A stretch of DNA of 64,000 nt from Leptobrachium leishanense (GCA_009667805.1 CM019068.1:10479950-10543949); one strand, 5' to 3'. Shown: positions 31,801-43,659, counted from the stretch's first letter. Notes: generated from the sequence alone by a model not told the origin. Program-made: numbers and translations.

Positions 31801-32397
31801 ACAGCAGCCCCTCCTCAAAAAGTCAAAGGACAAAAATCTAAAATCAGCAAAGTCGTAACAAGGAAGCCGAGCCCAGCAATAACCATCACCTCAAAAGGGG
31901 AAAACAGAGATCAAGATGTACAATCCCCAAAAATGTTAAACATAACTTGCCTATCCTCCCTGTGCGCCGCAGAGCATGTTGCCGCCATTTAACAAACCAG
32001 TAACAAGAAGCAAAGAAAACCGCAACCATCATCACCCAAACAAAACCAAGTCAGAAATCTCTCGTCACAATTTAACCAGAAAGTCCAGAAAGGGTGCGTG
32101 AAAGTCACTGAAGGAGCCGGTGTGCGGCCCGGTGTTCGCCAGGAAAGTTCTGCTCACAGACATCTGGCTGTTATTTGGATAATGTGCTTACCAACACAGA
32201 AACCAATCACAGGTTTATTTCCTAGACTCAATTTAACCCCTCGCAGGCCGGGGCGAGGGACAGACCTCTCATTGGGTCTCTGACCCTTATTTGGAAACTC
32301 CTATAGCACCAACATGCTCCGCAGAGCTGTACAAGTAATAATGGTCCTATAGGAGGCTGGAAGTCACCATAAACTTCCGCATCTGTCAGCAGAGTCT
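31801..32397. other. No recognised feature
   Basis: Unique sequence with no supported gene. TATAGCACCAACATGCTCCG near 32303 faintly resembles an inverted LINE 3' end but is too short to call. Confidence 0.45.
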
Positions 32398-32445
32398 CTA
32401 GGGTGGCTGAGCATCATGGGACATGTAGTCCCCCGTCAGCTGCAG
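32398..32445. mobile_element. Fragment of CAGGGGTCAGCA family
   Basis: GGCTGAGCATCATGGGACAT then GTAGTCCCCC matches one arm only. Confidence 0.5.
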
Positions 32446-32876
32446 AGCTGATGTCAGTCATGACGCGCGCGGGGGCCATGGAAAGGTTTTTACGTTCCAC
32501 AGGATGTATTTACTTGTATGGAAACGAGTCGGACCGGTTTGGGATCCCGTTTCTTTGCACCTCGTGAAGGGTAACCTAATCCTGGCGTCGCAGCAAGGCC
32601 TAGATTGCGAGCTCTTCAGGACAGCCAGAGGGTCCATTAAAAAGTCCACGCTTCTGTCCACGTGTGGTCGTCACCTCACGTAGCTGCGGTTACGGCAAAT
32701 ATAGAACCTGTGGTCGTTTCACAGCCGTCCCAGGACTTTCCACCAAATCCGGCAGCGGCCACAATTACCCCGGAGTCTCCCAGCGAGGCACACGGCTGCT
32801 CGCCCCACAGACACAAGGTCTCCGAAAATCAGAATATATATATATATATATATATACACATGTCACAGGTTTCACA
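32446..32876. other. No recognised gene; short (TA)n
   Basis: Unique sequence ending in a TATATATA run at 32835-32856. Confidence 0.5.
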
Positions 32877-32879
32877 TAA

Positions 32880-33315
32880 GGCTGGGGTCAGACCAGCGCA
32901 CTTTTAACGTGCGTTCTGGCGCACTTAATCACGGCTGCACTAGCAGCAGATGACGGGCAATGACGGCCAATATACGATGTACGGCTGCACAAAAGTCCGG
33001 CTGCGCAACGCAAGTGGAATTTGAACGCATTTTTTCGAGAACGCAGAACCTCTAGTACGGACGTACTGAGTGCGCAGCTGCGGCATAGTGGCGTGTGTGT
33101 GTGTGTGTGTGATTTGGAGACGTCAGACCCTGCTCATGTCCGGCCAACATAACGTCCAGACACCCAAAGTTTCCTGGTTTGGATCCGTAAAACATCACGC
33201 ACGAAAATGCGCATCGTATGACCGTTTTCGCATATTCTGTGAAAAAAATACGTCAATGCGTTCGGACGCACTTTTTTACGTTCGTGTGTAAAAATGCTTT
33301 CGTCTGACCCTAGCC
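32880..33315. mobile_element. Harbinger-like element, GGCTAGGGTCAGA family (first of a tandem pair)
   Basis: Ends GGCTGGGGTCAGACCAGCGC and CGTCTGACCCTAGCC, with TAA at 32877-32879 on the left and a TTA at 33316-33318 on the right that is shared with the next element. About 436 bp, CG-rich, with CGGCCAATATACGA as in the other copies. It contains a short (GT)n near 33091-33111. Confidence 0.8.
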
Positions 33316-33318
33316 TTA

Positions 33319-33743
33319 GGCTAGGGTCAGACGAGCGCAGTGCGAACGCGCGTGCAGGCGCACTTAATCACGGCCGTAGTAGCAGCAAGTGCCGGGCAAT
33401 GACGGCCAATATACGAAGTACGGTCGCACAAAAGTCCGGCTGCGCAACGCAAGTGGAAAACGAACGCATTTTGTCGAGAACGTAAAACCTCTAGTACGGT
33501 TGTACAGAGTGCGCTGCGTCCGCTAGAGGCGTGTGTGCGTGAACTGGAGGTGTCAGACACTGCTAATGTCCGGCCAACATAACGTCCAGATGCACAAAGT
33601 GTTTTATTGATGATCCGTACAAAATCACGGATGCAAATGCGCATCGTATGACCGCTATCGCGTACTCCGTGAAAAAATGCGTCCATTCGTTCGAACACAC
33701 TTTTTCACAGACAACGCGAAAATGCGTTCATCTGACCCTAGCC
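33319..33743. mobile_element. Harbinger-like element, second of a tandem pair
   Basis: Ends GGCTAGGGTCAGACGAGCGC and CATCTGACCCTAGCC, flanked by TTA on both sides (33316-33318 and 33744-33746). Closely similar in sequence and orientation to the preceding element and to 38700-39123. Non-coding. Confidence 0.85.
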
Positions 33744-33746
33744 TTA

Positions 33747-34655
33747 ATGACACACACACGTTCCGTGCGACAAACATCCCTGTGCGCTTCGTATGTGCTT
33801 TTTTTCCTTTCAAGTACGCGTTCATTCATGTGGCGAGTGAGAGATTTTAACGATTCATAATTCTCACGGAAATCCACAAATTCCTTTATTATCCAAATAA
33901 AATCAATCTTTAAATATTTTGACTTTTAAAACCCAAAACAAACACCAAATATTTGTATATTGTGTAACTTTGACAAATTGAAGAACCAACGAGCTTTCAC
34001 AAGAAAGAAACACACCCCCCCCCAAAATGTTATTATTACACAGAAAGGGAACCTGGAATAAGGAGATATAAACCTTCCTGGTTCCTTATTTATTGATGTG
34101 TATCGCAGGACACACACAGCACTGGGCTCGTGTTTATGCCACTTGAGATCAATCCCCAGCACCGCGTACACAAGGCTTCATGGAGAGAGTTTAATATACA
34201 AGTCCTTAACAGCTGCACAAAAATACACAAGAGTCAAAGAAACGCACGCCGAGCGCATTAATGGAGTATACAGGGATACAAGGCGCCGTCATACAAGGCG
34301 TATCACTTTGAACAAGACTCATACCCAGCACTGGAAGAGTTAAACCAACCTCTTCATCCAACAAGTCAATGAGAGGCTGAACACATTGTTACCAGCCCAG
34401 AGTAAACATGTTAAAGCACAAAGTAAATAGGATTTAAAGAGATAAGGTTGAAAGGGCCAACAATGTGATACTGACACACACACACACACACACACACTTT
34501 CACAAACCCGGAAAGAAAAAATAAAATAGATCTATGTGATCTAGAGAAAGGAGCTTCTAGATCTGCTTTACACCGGATCCACTGCAGATCCAACAACCAG
34601 AGCAACAAGGGGGAAAAAAAAAAAAAAATAAAAAAAAAAAAATCACACCAATGAA
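33747..34655. other. No recognised gene; (AC)n and poly(A)
   Basis: Unique sequence with an (AC)n run at 34474-34498 and A-rich tracts at 34612-34642. Confidence 0.6.
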
Positions 34656-35162
34656 CAGGGCTCGACAAACTTGCTTTGAATCTAGGAGCCAACGTTTCGC
34701 CTTTATCAATGTATTCCTCGCGTCTGCGAGTTGGTTTGTTCTGACCCAAATTATGATTTTAGCTGCTTCTATTTATTTATCACTTTGTTACCGGGTGCTT
34801 TTTGCTGTTAGGTAATTTTTGTGCATTTTGTCTTGTAGCTACTTTTTTGAGTCTAGACGTGTAGAGCGATGCTTCTAATATCAGTTCAGCCGCACAGAGA
34901 GGCAGATACAGACACACTTATATTATGTGTTAACATCTGTACATTGTTTTATTGTTTACTTATTTTCTTTGCCCTGTTGTCATTGGACACCCTATTTACC
35001 CACTGTGGACATGGACGCGCACACACACTATATTTACATTAAATGTAGGAGACTGAAGCCAACTAGGTTTTTAGATTATTTTACACCAAACTGGAAATTT
35101 AGGAGCCAGGAGTAAAATTCTAGGAGCCAGTGGCTACCAGGCTCCTGGTTTGTCAAGCCCTG
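34656..35162. mobile_element. hAT-like element, CAGGGCTCGACAAAC ends
   Basis: CAGGGCTCGACAAACTTG at the left and GGTTTGTCAAGCCCTG at the right are inverted. TAGGAGCCA occurs just inside both ends. The flanking 8 bases (CCAATGAA and GAATATAA) do not match, so the target duplication is lost. 507 bp, no transposase. A related end fragment may lie near 36490-36565. Confidence 0.7.
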
Positions 35163-35227
35163 GAATATAAAAATACGACCTGTATTCTGAAAAGGTTCAG
35201 GGGGTTATAATGAGTGTAAATCCCTGT

Positions 35228-35925
35228 ACAGTACAGATACAAGGTGTTGCTGTAATTGTCATACACAGGCATTATGCGGCACATACAGATACAAGGTGTT
35301 GCTGTAATTGTCATACACAGGCATTATGCAGCACATACAGATACAAGGTGTTGCTGTAATTGTCATACACAGGCATTATGCAGCACATACAGTTACAAGG
35401 TGTTCCTGTAATTGTCATACACAGGCATTATGCAGCACATACAGATACAAGGTGTTGCTGTAATTGCCATACACAGGCATTATGCAGCACATACAGATAC
35501 AAGGTGTTGCTGTAATTGCCATGCACAGGCATTATGCAGCATATACAGATACAAGGTGTTGCTGTAATTGTCATACACAGGCATTATGCAGCATATACAG
35601 ATACAAGGTGTTGCTGTAATTGTCATACACAGGCATTATGCAGCACATACAGATACAAGGTGTTGCTGTAATTGCCATACACAGGCATTATGCAGCATAT
35701 ACAGATACAAGGTGTTGCTGTAATTGGCATACACAGGCATTATGCAGCACATACAGATACAAGGTGTTGCTGTAATTGCCACACACAGGCATTATGCAGC
35801 ACATACAGATACAAGGTGTTGCTGTAATTGCCACACACAGGCATTATGCGGCACATACAGATACAAGGTGTTGCTGTAATTGCCACACACAGGCATTATG
35901 CGGCACATACAGATATTGCATTGCT
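35228..35925. repeat. Minisatellite, 52-bp unit, about 13.5 copies
   Basis: Units contain CAGATACAAGGTGTTGCTGT, AATTGTCATACACAGG and CATTATGCAGCACATA. Single-base variants (GTC/GCC, ATACAC/ACACAC, GCAG/GCGG) are grouped toward the right end. Confidence 0.96.
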
Positions 35926-36770
35926 AATAATAATTATAATAATAATCATTCTGATCACTACAAACCCCCATAAGCAGGAGATCTCACCATTTTATTATCT
36001 GCCTGTATGCTGATAATGCAGACCCTGTGTGACATTGTGCCAGATAAGGGACACCATCTAGGAGTTTAAAACCTTTCATCTAAGTGATATTTCTGCAAAA
36101 GATTAAACATTTAAAAGAATTTGCAAGCTCAAACTGTCACAACAATCTATAGGATTGTAGAATTGCTGGTTTATCCTTTAAAAAGGTGTGTGTGTGTCGC
36201 CGTGTCCCTGTGTGTACATCCCTGACCCTTCTGCTGTTTTAGAACTACATCTACCATGATGCTCGGGCTGGCTGAGTCTCATGGGAGATGTAGTTCATAA
36301 CACCCCATAGGGCCGGCTTCCTGGCCCCGGCTTTAAGTGACAACGTTAAATCTCACGGCTATTTTCGGTTTCCTCACCAGTAAATGCCTGGTAGAGATGT
36401 CGTTCATATTCCTCACGTTTTAGGAATGTTTTGTATCTCTGCATTTTATTAGATAAACCTCGATTCATTTTACTGGAAAAATACAGGAGCCACGTGCAGA
36501 TATTTAGGAGCCAGGCAGGCACCATTCTGACCCCCCCCCCAGCTTGCGGGTTTGTAAAGCCCCGCGCTGCAAACTTTATTATGTTACAGGAGTTTTATCC
36601 TGCGGTTTGGATTTCGAAATCTATTGTTCAGGACGTTTGTTCATCGAGGATATCGAAAAAACAAAGGAAACGCAGAAATCAACAACTGCAGCCATGATGC
36701 AAGAGATCGGCTTCCGACAGGTTTCACGTCGGACTCGCTACAGCACTGGACGAATAAAACACCGGCAAAA
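35926..36770. other. No recognised gene; one hAT-type fragment at 36235-36303
   Basis: 36235-36303 has GAACTACATCTACCATGATG and TCATGGGAGATGTAGTTC, an inverted pair from the CAGGGGTCAGCA family without its ends. AATAATAATTAT lies near 35925-35945. The rest is unique. Confidence 0.5.
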
Positions 36771-38103
36771 TATAAAGCCCAGGAGCCCCCCCGCCTGGCA
36801 AATATAAAGCCCAGGAGCCCCCCCCGGCAAATACAAAAGCCCAGGAGCCCCCCCGGCAAATATAAAGCCCAGGAGCCCCCCCCCCCCGCAAAGAAAAAGC
36901 CCAGGAGCCCCCCCCCCGACCCCGCAAAGAAAAAGCCCAGGAGCCGCCCCCCCCCCGCAAAGAAAAAGCCCAGGAGCCCCCCCCCCAGCAAAGATAAGCC
37001 CAGGAGCCCCCCCCCAGCAAAGATAAAGCCCAGGGCCCCCCCAGCAAAGATAAAGCCCAGGAGCCCCCCCCCCAGCAAAGATAAAGCCCAGGAGCCCCCC
37101 AGCAAATACAAAGCCCAGGAGCCCCCCGGCAAATACAAAGCCCAGGAGCCCCCCCGGCAAATACAAAGCCCGGAGCCCCCCCGGCAAATACAAAGCCCAG
37201 GAGCCCCCCGGCAAATATAAAGCCCAGGAGCGCCCCCCGGCAAATATAAAGCCCAGGAGCGCCCCCCCGGCAAAGAAAAAGCCCAGGAGCGCCCCCCGGC
37301 AATACAAAAGCCCAGGAGCCCCCCGGCAAATACAAAGCCCAGGAGCCCCCCGGCAAATATAAAGCCCAGGAGCGCCCCCCCGGCAAATATAAGCCCAGGA
37401 GCGCCCCCCGGCAAATATAAAGCCCAGGAGCGCCCCCCCGGCAAATATAAAGCCCAGGAGCCCCCCCGCAAATACAAAGCCCAGGAGCCCCCCGGCAAAT
37501 ATAAGCCCAGGAGCGCCCCCCGGCAATAATAAAAGCCCAGGAGCGCCCCCCGGCAAATATAAAGCCCAGGAGCCCCCCCCCCCCGCAAAGAAAAAGCCCA
37601 GGAGCGCCCCCCCGGCAAATACAAAAGCCCAGGAGCCCCCCCGGCAAATACAAAGCCCAGGAGCCCCCCGGCAAATATAAAGCCCAGGAGCGCCCCCCGG
37701 CAAAATATAAAGCCCAGGAGCGCCCCCCGGCAAATATAAAGCCCAGGAGCGCCCCCCCGGCAAATATAAAGCCCAGGAGCCCCCCCGGCAAATATAAAGC
37801 CCAGGAGCGCCGCCCCCCCCGCAAAGAAAAAGCCCAGGAGCCCCCCCCCCCCCCGCAAAGAAAAAGCCCAGGAGCCCCCCCCCCAGCAAAGATAAAGCCC
37901 AGAGCCCCCCCCCCCAATCCCCCATCCCCCCCAAAGAAAAAGCCCAGGAGCCCCCCTCAGCAAAGAAAAAGCCCAGGAGCCCCCCCCGGCAAAGAAAAAG
38001 CCCAGGAGCCCCCCCCGGCAAAGAAAAAGCCCAGGAGCCCCCCCCGGCAAAGAAAAAGCCCAGGAGCCCCCCCCCCCGGCAAAGAAAAAGCCCAGGAGCC
38101 CCG
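36771..38103. repeat. C-rich minisatellite, about 28-bp unit, about 48 copies
   Basis: Units read GCAAATATAAAGCCCAGGAG then 5-12 C with an optional GC before the run. Variants AAAGAAAAAGCC and AAAGATAAAGCC occur in blocks at both edges, TATAAAG in the middle. The minus strand carries a G-run in every unit. The 400-500-residue frames are repeat-derived. Confidence 0.96.
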
Positions 38104-38430
38104 ATCGTTCTTTTCTCCCGAGTGTCACCTTTAGTGAATAAACCTGCATTTGAGGTTAAAGCCAGAATGTGAAGTAGCCGTGAATATTCAGATCTGCTGA
38201 AAGGTCAGACACGTTCTAAAAGATGGTGGTCTGCGGGATCACATGTTTGCAGTGGCGACTCTAGGAACAATATTTAGGGGGGGCACAGAAGATACCGCAG
38301 TCAAAACTGGGGGGGGGGCACTAATAATTTCACCACTAAATCATATCACTGAATAAAACTAAGGGCCCAATCACCTGTGTGAGCTAAAACACCATCACTA
38401 AAGGAAACATTTAGTGCGAGTCGCTAAAAC
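38104..38430. other. No gene seen; possible element end at 38249
   Basis: CAGTGGCGACTCTAGGAAC at 38251 resembles the inverted GGCGACTCTACAGGGG end near 40980. They could be ends of the same kind of element, but not clearly of one element. Confidence 0.35.
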
Positions 38431-38433
38431 TTA

Positions 38434-38612
38434 CAGGGTTATTCAGAGAGAGGTGAAAAGCAGGAGAATGACTGGAGAATGGAAAATTCTTGTCAAAATA
38501 GCCATACCAGAAAAAATTCTCCCTTCATCTCACTTTCCAAATCGGCTATTTTGACCTTGAATTTCCATTCTCCAGTCATTCTCCTGCTTTTCACCGCTTT
38601 CTGATAACCCTG
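38434..38612. mobile_element. Small foldback element with TTA target duplication
   Basis: CAGGGTTATTCAGAGAGAGG at the left and CTTTCTGATAACCCTG at the right. Inverted similarity extends over about 50 bp (GAAAAGCAGGAGAATGACTG and its inverse). TTA lies on both sides (38431-38433 and 38613-38615), fitting a Harbinger-like element. Half of another copy is at about 23963-24035. Confidence 0.8.
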
Positions 38613-38699
38613 TTAGTGCCTGACGACCTACTAACAGATCACCTTGTCTGCAGTAGTCCATGAACAAGGTCATTTGGCGCAACGCTAGGGAAACTCTAA

Positions 38700-39123
38700 G
38701 GCTAGGGTCAGACTGAGGCAGTGCGAACGCGCGTTCTGGCGCACTTAATCACGGCCGTGCTAGCAGCAGATGCCGGGCAATGACAGCCAATATACGAAGT
38801 ACGGTCGCACAAAAGTCCGGCTGCGCAACGCAGTGGAAAATGAACGCATTTTTTTCGAGAACGTTAAACACTAGTACTGACGTACAGAGTGCGCTGCGTC
38901 CGCTAGCGGCGTGTGTGCGTGAATTGGAGACATCAGACGCTGCTAATGTCCGGCCAACATAACGTCCAGATGCAAGAAGTGTTTTATTGATGATCCGTAC
39001 AAAATCACGGATGAAACTGCGCATAGTATGACCGCTATTGCGTATTCCGTGAAAAAATACGTCCATTCTTCGAACGCACATTTTCACGGACAACGTGAAA
39101 AATGCGTTAGTCTGACCCTAGCC
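38700..39123. mobile_element. Harbinger-like element, GGCTAGGGTCAGA family
   Basis: GGCTAGGGTCAGACTGAGGC at the left and GTCTGACCCTAGCC at the right, with TAA directly on both sides (38697-38699 and 39124-39126). 424 bp, strongly similar to 33319-33743. Non-coding. Confidence 0.87.
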
Positions 39124-39126
39124 TAA

Positions 39127-39724
39127 GACCCGGGTTGAGACTCAGAACTGTTTTTCTTTTCCATACCTATCCCCCGCCCTCACAAGCTTGAATATGAACA
39201 CATCCAGTGAATAACCTCACACCCCTGCATTATTAAAATCCTCCACGGTGGCCGCATCATCCATGTTTTGAGGCACACATATATTAAGGCTGATGGGCAT
39301 TGCATGATAAATGCCACCCAACAGCATGTAGAATCATTACACTGCATTTAATAGATCCAAAAGGAAGGCCAGGTGAGCGACAACAATTTCCCTGCTGCAG
39401 CAATAATACATGTTTCAGGGCAAGACTTATTCAAGTGTCCCTTTAAACATGGTCCACACAGTCACCCTAATAATCAACTGCTTCCATACAATAACCCCCA
39501 GCATAAAATGTTTAAAATTAGGCATTATATTAGAATTAGGATATATGTGCATAAAGGATACATTTATAATAGAGCTTACTGCAACAGCAGCGACATTGCT
39601 GACCATATCCATTACTATGGTGTATGGGGCTAAGAGAACACCTGTGCTGCATTCCTTTCAATTGCCTGTTAATTTTGGACAAGGACCAGGTTTTTCTGGA
39701 GTTAGCACCAGGGTTGAACAGTAG
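39127..39724. other. No recognised feature
   Basis: Unique, AT-rich sequence. Overlapping short open frames without motifs. Confidence 0.5.
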
Positions 39725-39819
39725 GTATAGTACATCACACATATAGGGTGATACCCCTAACAATACAGCACATTGTGCTGTATTGTTAGGGGTATCACCC
39801 TATGTGTGATGTACTATAC
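39725..39819. repeat. Near-perfect 95-bp palindrome
   Basis: Arms of about 46-47 bases around a 3-base loop (ATT). The left arm starts GTATAGTACATCACACATA and the right arm ends with its exact inverse; the only visible difference is one extra base pair's worth (TA) in the left arm. It can form a single long hairpin in DNA or RNA. Confidence 0.93.
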
Positions 39820-40429
39820 AATTTTTTTATTATTGATACCGTATATTGAGCAGTAGATAAAATGTTGCAATTAGTGCACCTCAAAAAATTTAGCGCTGGC
39901 ACCAAGTGATCTGTAAAGATCTCTAGCACTCCCCGTGTTAAGTATAGGACGCGGAAAGTACATTAAGATCGCGGTACAAATCGCTAATAGCAACGCGCTA
40001 AGTGATTTTTCCCCGTTTCTAGCGGGAGGCAAACAATCTGTTGGTCCAGCGCTAGACTCGATTAACCTGGCGCTAACACAAAATCACGCCGACGCAAGGG
40101 TTAACTCACACCAGGTAATAGTGCCCTAAATAAGTATATATAAATAAGATTCCAAAACCCCAGAGTAATGTGATGCCTTTTTGTTGTACTAACCTGATAC
40201 TTAAATTCAATATTTTATTCGCTGCAATTCGGCAGTTTTCGCTGAATGTCTGATAGCTGCTTCAGCGACTCCACTTTTAGCAAATTACAGGGACCATTCA
40301 CTAAATAGGGAATTCACTATATTTTCAGAAAAATTAATTCCCCGAAATGTGACGGAAAGCAGAGGATCTAAAGATAGACCCTTTAGATTCTAATTTCCAT
40401 AAAAACCCCTAAAATGCCATAAACCCAGA
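39820..40429. other. No recognised gene; perhaps a remnant related to the element at 23452
   Basis: GTTAAGTATAGGACGCG near 39938 resembles GTTAAGTATAGGATGCG at 26063, and GGTAATAGTGCCCTAAA near 40117 resembles a degraded GGGCC-type end. Confidence 0.35.
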
Positions 40430-40681
40430 GAAATACAATAAAAATAATAAACAATGTGGCATTTAGCTACCCCTTAACCCGTAAAATGCCATTCATCAAG
40501 GGAAAACATGAAATGAATACACTGAGGCATGTAGTTTACCCATCAACCCGTAAAATGCTATTAATCAAGGAAAAAACAAATGTATACTGTAAGGGATAAA
40601 GCCTGCCCATTAACCCTTAATATACAATGAAAACCAAGGCAAAAACTAACGTAATACACAATGTAGTGTATAGTCTGAACA
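40430..40681. repeat. Degenerate tandem repeat, about 80-bp unit, about 3 copies
   Basis: TTAACCCGTAAAATGCCATT, AACCCGTAAAATGCTATT and TTAACCCTTAATATACAATG begin successive diverged copies, each followed by an A-rich AACCAAGGAAAAA-like part. Confidence 0.6.
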
Positions 40682-40685
40682 TTAA

Positions 40686-40870
40686 CCATTTCACTGCTGA
40701 GCCATTTCAACCCTGTGAAAATGTTTAAGTACACGTTTTTATTTAATGTTTTATGACTTATACTTCACACTGAATATGGTCATGTTGGGTATCATTGGAA
40801 AGGCCAGAATCTGCCCTTTCAAATGACACCTAGTTCGTCCATATACGATGCATAGCGACGGAGATACGTT
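40686..40870. mobile_element. TTAA-flanked hairpin-element family, left-end fragment
   Basis: TTAA at 40682-40685, then CCATTTCACTGCTGAGCC, close to the left end at 7181 (CCCTTTCGCTGCTGAGGC). A hairpin of the same kind as 7753-7803 follows (TGGGTATCATTGGAAAGGCC and its partner, 40784-40832). No right end was found. Confidence 0.55.
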
Positions 40871-40904
40871 GGTCCGAAGAAGTGTGGGAAGCTGGATGCT
40901 GATT

Positions 40905-40992
40905 TTTGGTGGGGGGGGCACATGGGGGGGCAAGGAATAACCTAGGGGGGCAATTGCCCCCCTTGCCCCCCTGTAGAGTCGCCTATGCATGT
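40905..40992. repeat. G/C-rich element end
   Basis: GGGGGGGCAAGGAATAACC, CAATTGCCCCCCTTGCC and TAGAGTCGCCTATGCATG form a partly palindromic block like the inverse of 38251. Confidence 0.4.
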
Positions 40993-42211
40993 TTGACACC
41001 CCCCTCCCCCTTATAGCCTAATTCGTACAGGGATCAGCACTTCCTGCAGGGGGCGCTCAGCGAGTCAACCCCACCTTTCACTTTCGTGCTGATACTTTGA
41101 CAGATCCAGCTGTACTTTGCTGAGACTTGGAAGACAATTCGGCAGCAGACGTCCCACGATAAACATTGTTATTTCTGCATAAAGTGTATTTAACTAGTTC
41201 ACAGGATAACCAAGACCACGGCCAGAAACCCAAACACACATAAACCCGACGAACGACATCTCGGTACGGACGGACACGTCCCCGGGGCAAATTACTGTTC
41301 CGCTTGACAGGGACCCAAGGTCATTGGTGGTTGGAGAATATAAATGGTTGCCGCTGCTTCTCTTTATGCAGCGTGTGAGTGCGCAGAACATACGAGTCGA
41401 CGGAGCGGCTTCCAGCATTTTAACAATAGAGAAAAAAAAATAAAAAAAAATATAAAGAAATATAGAAAATGTTTGTAACCAAGGAACCTGTGACAACGCT
41501 ACATTGTGGCATCTCCCGCACCCTCTCAGGACACGCTGCTGCCACAGACAGTAAAGTGTTACAGTAACGGGTTTACAGAGATTTTTTTTTTTTTTTTTTT
41601 ACACTAAACACTTTTTTCACCCTAAACACCGTTTGGAATCAGGTGATCAGTTCCCACCGCTCGCATACTGCAGACTTGCACACCGATTGGCTGAGTGCAT
41701 ATTGTGATTTATTAAGGCCCATTAGCAGGGGCTGAAACATCCGTCTTGGGGAAATTGTGTTAAAATTACTTGCGAAAAATGGAAGCATTAACTCCGCCAG
41801 AATGACCTTTAAATATGTTGTCATGGCTTGAAAAATCCAGGATCCGCCGGCCTTTCTTCTCCGCGCCCAAAGCTATATACAACACTTTGCCCAGTTCCTA
41901 AAAATGTGTATTAAAACCAAGTTTTTGTCTGGTCTCGTAATCTGGACACAAGCGTCACAGAATAGAATTATAGATATACTTTTGATACAAAGTTTTTTCC
42001 TGTAAATTGTCTAGATTAAGATATAACGGTGCCTCATATTAGTTTTTGGCAAATGTTTATCAAAATATAAATCCAGATTTAAAGACTCAATCGGAACAAT
42101 ACATTCAACAAAATTTAGTCTGATAATAGTATCTACGCCTGCAAAGGTAACGGGAAAAAAAACCCAAGATAAAAACACCACACTTAATATTTAGGTTTAA
42201 CCCTAAATATC
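40993..42211. other. No recognised gene
   Basis: Unique sequence. T-run at 41582-41600; A-rich 41430-41460. Confidence 0.5.
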
Positions 42212-42219
42212 CTTAGAAC

Positions 42220-42842
42220 TACGGATGCACCGGTACTAGTATCGGTATCGGTGCCGATACTGCCATTTGCATGAGTACTTGGTACTTGTGCAAACGGCCC
42301 AATACATTCCCCCCCCCCCCCGATACCGGAAGCCAGCACTGGGCCGGCTTGCCTGTATCCACGGGGCTGGGGAAGCTGGCCACGTGCAGGAAAAGCACTC
42401 CCGCCAGCATTCCCCTCCGGCGGGCCACAATACTCACCTAGCCGTGGGTCCGGTCGCATGGCTGTGACGCGGCCGTCGAGGCTGTGACGCTGCCACCAGC
42501 CGAGATCTCGCAGGAGCCTCCTGCGAGATCTTGGCTGGAGGCAGTCAAGGCCTCCACGGCCCGGCGGCCGCATCACAGCCATGCAACCGGATCCACCGTG
42601 GGGCAGACGTTCCCTCCGAGCCACGGGGTCAATAATCCATGTGTGAGCTGGGGGCATTCTGTAATGTATATATATCTCGGGGGGGTATATACATGTGAGC
42701 TGGGGGCATTTTTATATGAGGTCTGTTCTTATTGAAAAGCGTCACATGACATAAAATAAAAGTATCGGTACTCGGTATCGGTGAGTACTTTTAAAAATGT
42801 ATCAGTACTCGGGTTTAAAAAAGTGGTATCGGTGCATCACTA
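42220..42842. mobile_element. hAT-type element, TAGGGATGCACCGATAC family
   Basis: TACGGATGCACCGGTAC at the left and GGTATCGGTGCATCACTA at the right, with perfect 8-bp target duplications CTTAGAAC (42212-42219 and 42843-42850). Interior diverged from 25427-26060 but with the same order of blocks (ACTAGTATCGGTATCGG, CGATACCGGAAGCC, TCGGTACTCGGTATCGG). The central palindrome contains AGATCTCGCAGGAG and its inverse. Non-coding. Confidence 0.9.
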
Positions 42843-43091
42843 CTTAGAACAGGTTTGCGGTTTCTGTCAGGACTAGGAAGCGGCTCGGATCTCCCCACTC
42901 ACAATTCGCTTCATCCCATGAATGAAACCATCTGTAGGACAAGCCATAGCATCTACAAGCTTTCTGATTGGTCGTTTCTTTGAATCCCACCCCTGCAATA
43001 AAGTTATGCGCATCAAAGGATGACCCCCTCCCTCCCCCTGCCAAAAAAATTTAAATAAACACTAGAGCGTATGTGTAACTATTGCCTAATA

Positions 43092-43218
43092 CAGGGGTCA
43101 GCAACCTCAGCCCTCCAATGCTCTGGAACTACATCTCCCAGGATGCTCACTCATGGGGTTGGCTGAGCCTCATAGGAGACGTAGTTCTAAAAGATCTGGA
43201 CGGCCAACGTTGCCGACC
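43092..43218. mobile_element. hAT-type foldback element, CAGGGGTCAGCA family
   Basis: CAGGGGTCAGCAACCTCAGC at the left, then GGAACTACATCTCCCAGGAT, GGAGACGTAGTTCTAAAAG, and CCAACGTTGCCGACC at the right. Confidence 0.75.
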
Positions 43219-43659
43219 AATAAACTAAGAGGTTACAGAGTATGTTATATATTATACGGTCATTCCAGGCTTTGAAGATAAACTTCTGCACGTTTATAAA
43301 CCTGATGATAATAAAAAAAAAAGGTCCAAAACGTCACTGCTCCTCTGGCTGAAATTTGGGCAATTCGAAGTACTTAATGCAGATAACACAGGCCGCCGCC
43401 GCCTCCCCAAAGCCAGCTGTAACGCGATGCTGCTTGATAAGAGGGGCTCATGTCAGCGGCGAAACGCGTCAGTGCTTAACATGTCAGGGGCAGGTTGAGT
43501 TCGGCGGCCGGACGGCACCTATAATTAGACAATAATCTGTTTGGGCAAATACAAATTAAAAAAAACACGCACACACACCACGCGTTTCCCACGGATGCAG
43601 ATCAGTAGGTAAAGCGGTGCAAGGGGCTTCCATCACTGCGGAGGTCACAGCGCATCTAA
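43219..43659. other. No recognised feature
   Basis: Unique sequence with A-rich stretches. Confidence 0.5.

Noticed and set aside
36641..38149. Three open frames of 397-502 codons, minus strand
   Set aside because: Glycine/leucine-rich translation of the C-rich array; no protein features.
38249..40992. One 2.7-kb element bounded by GGCGACTCTA inverted ends
   Set aside because: End similarity is only about 10 bases, several complete elements lie between, and no target duplication is visible; two separate remnants are equally likely.
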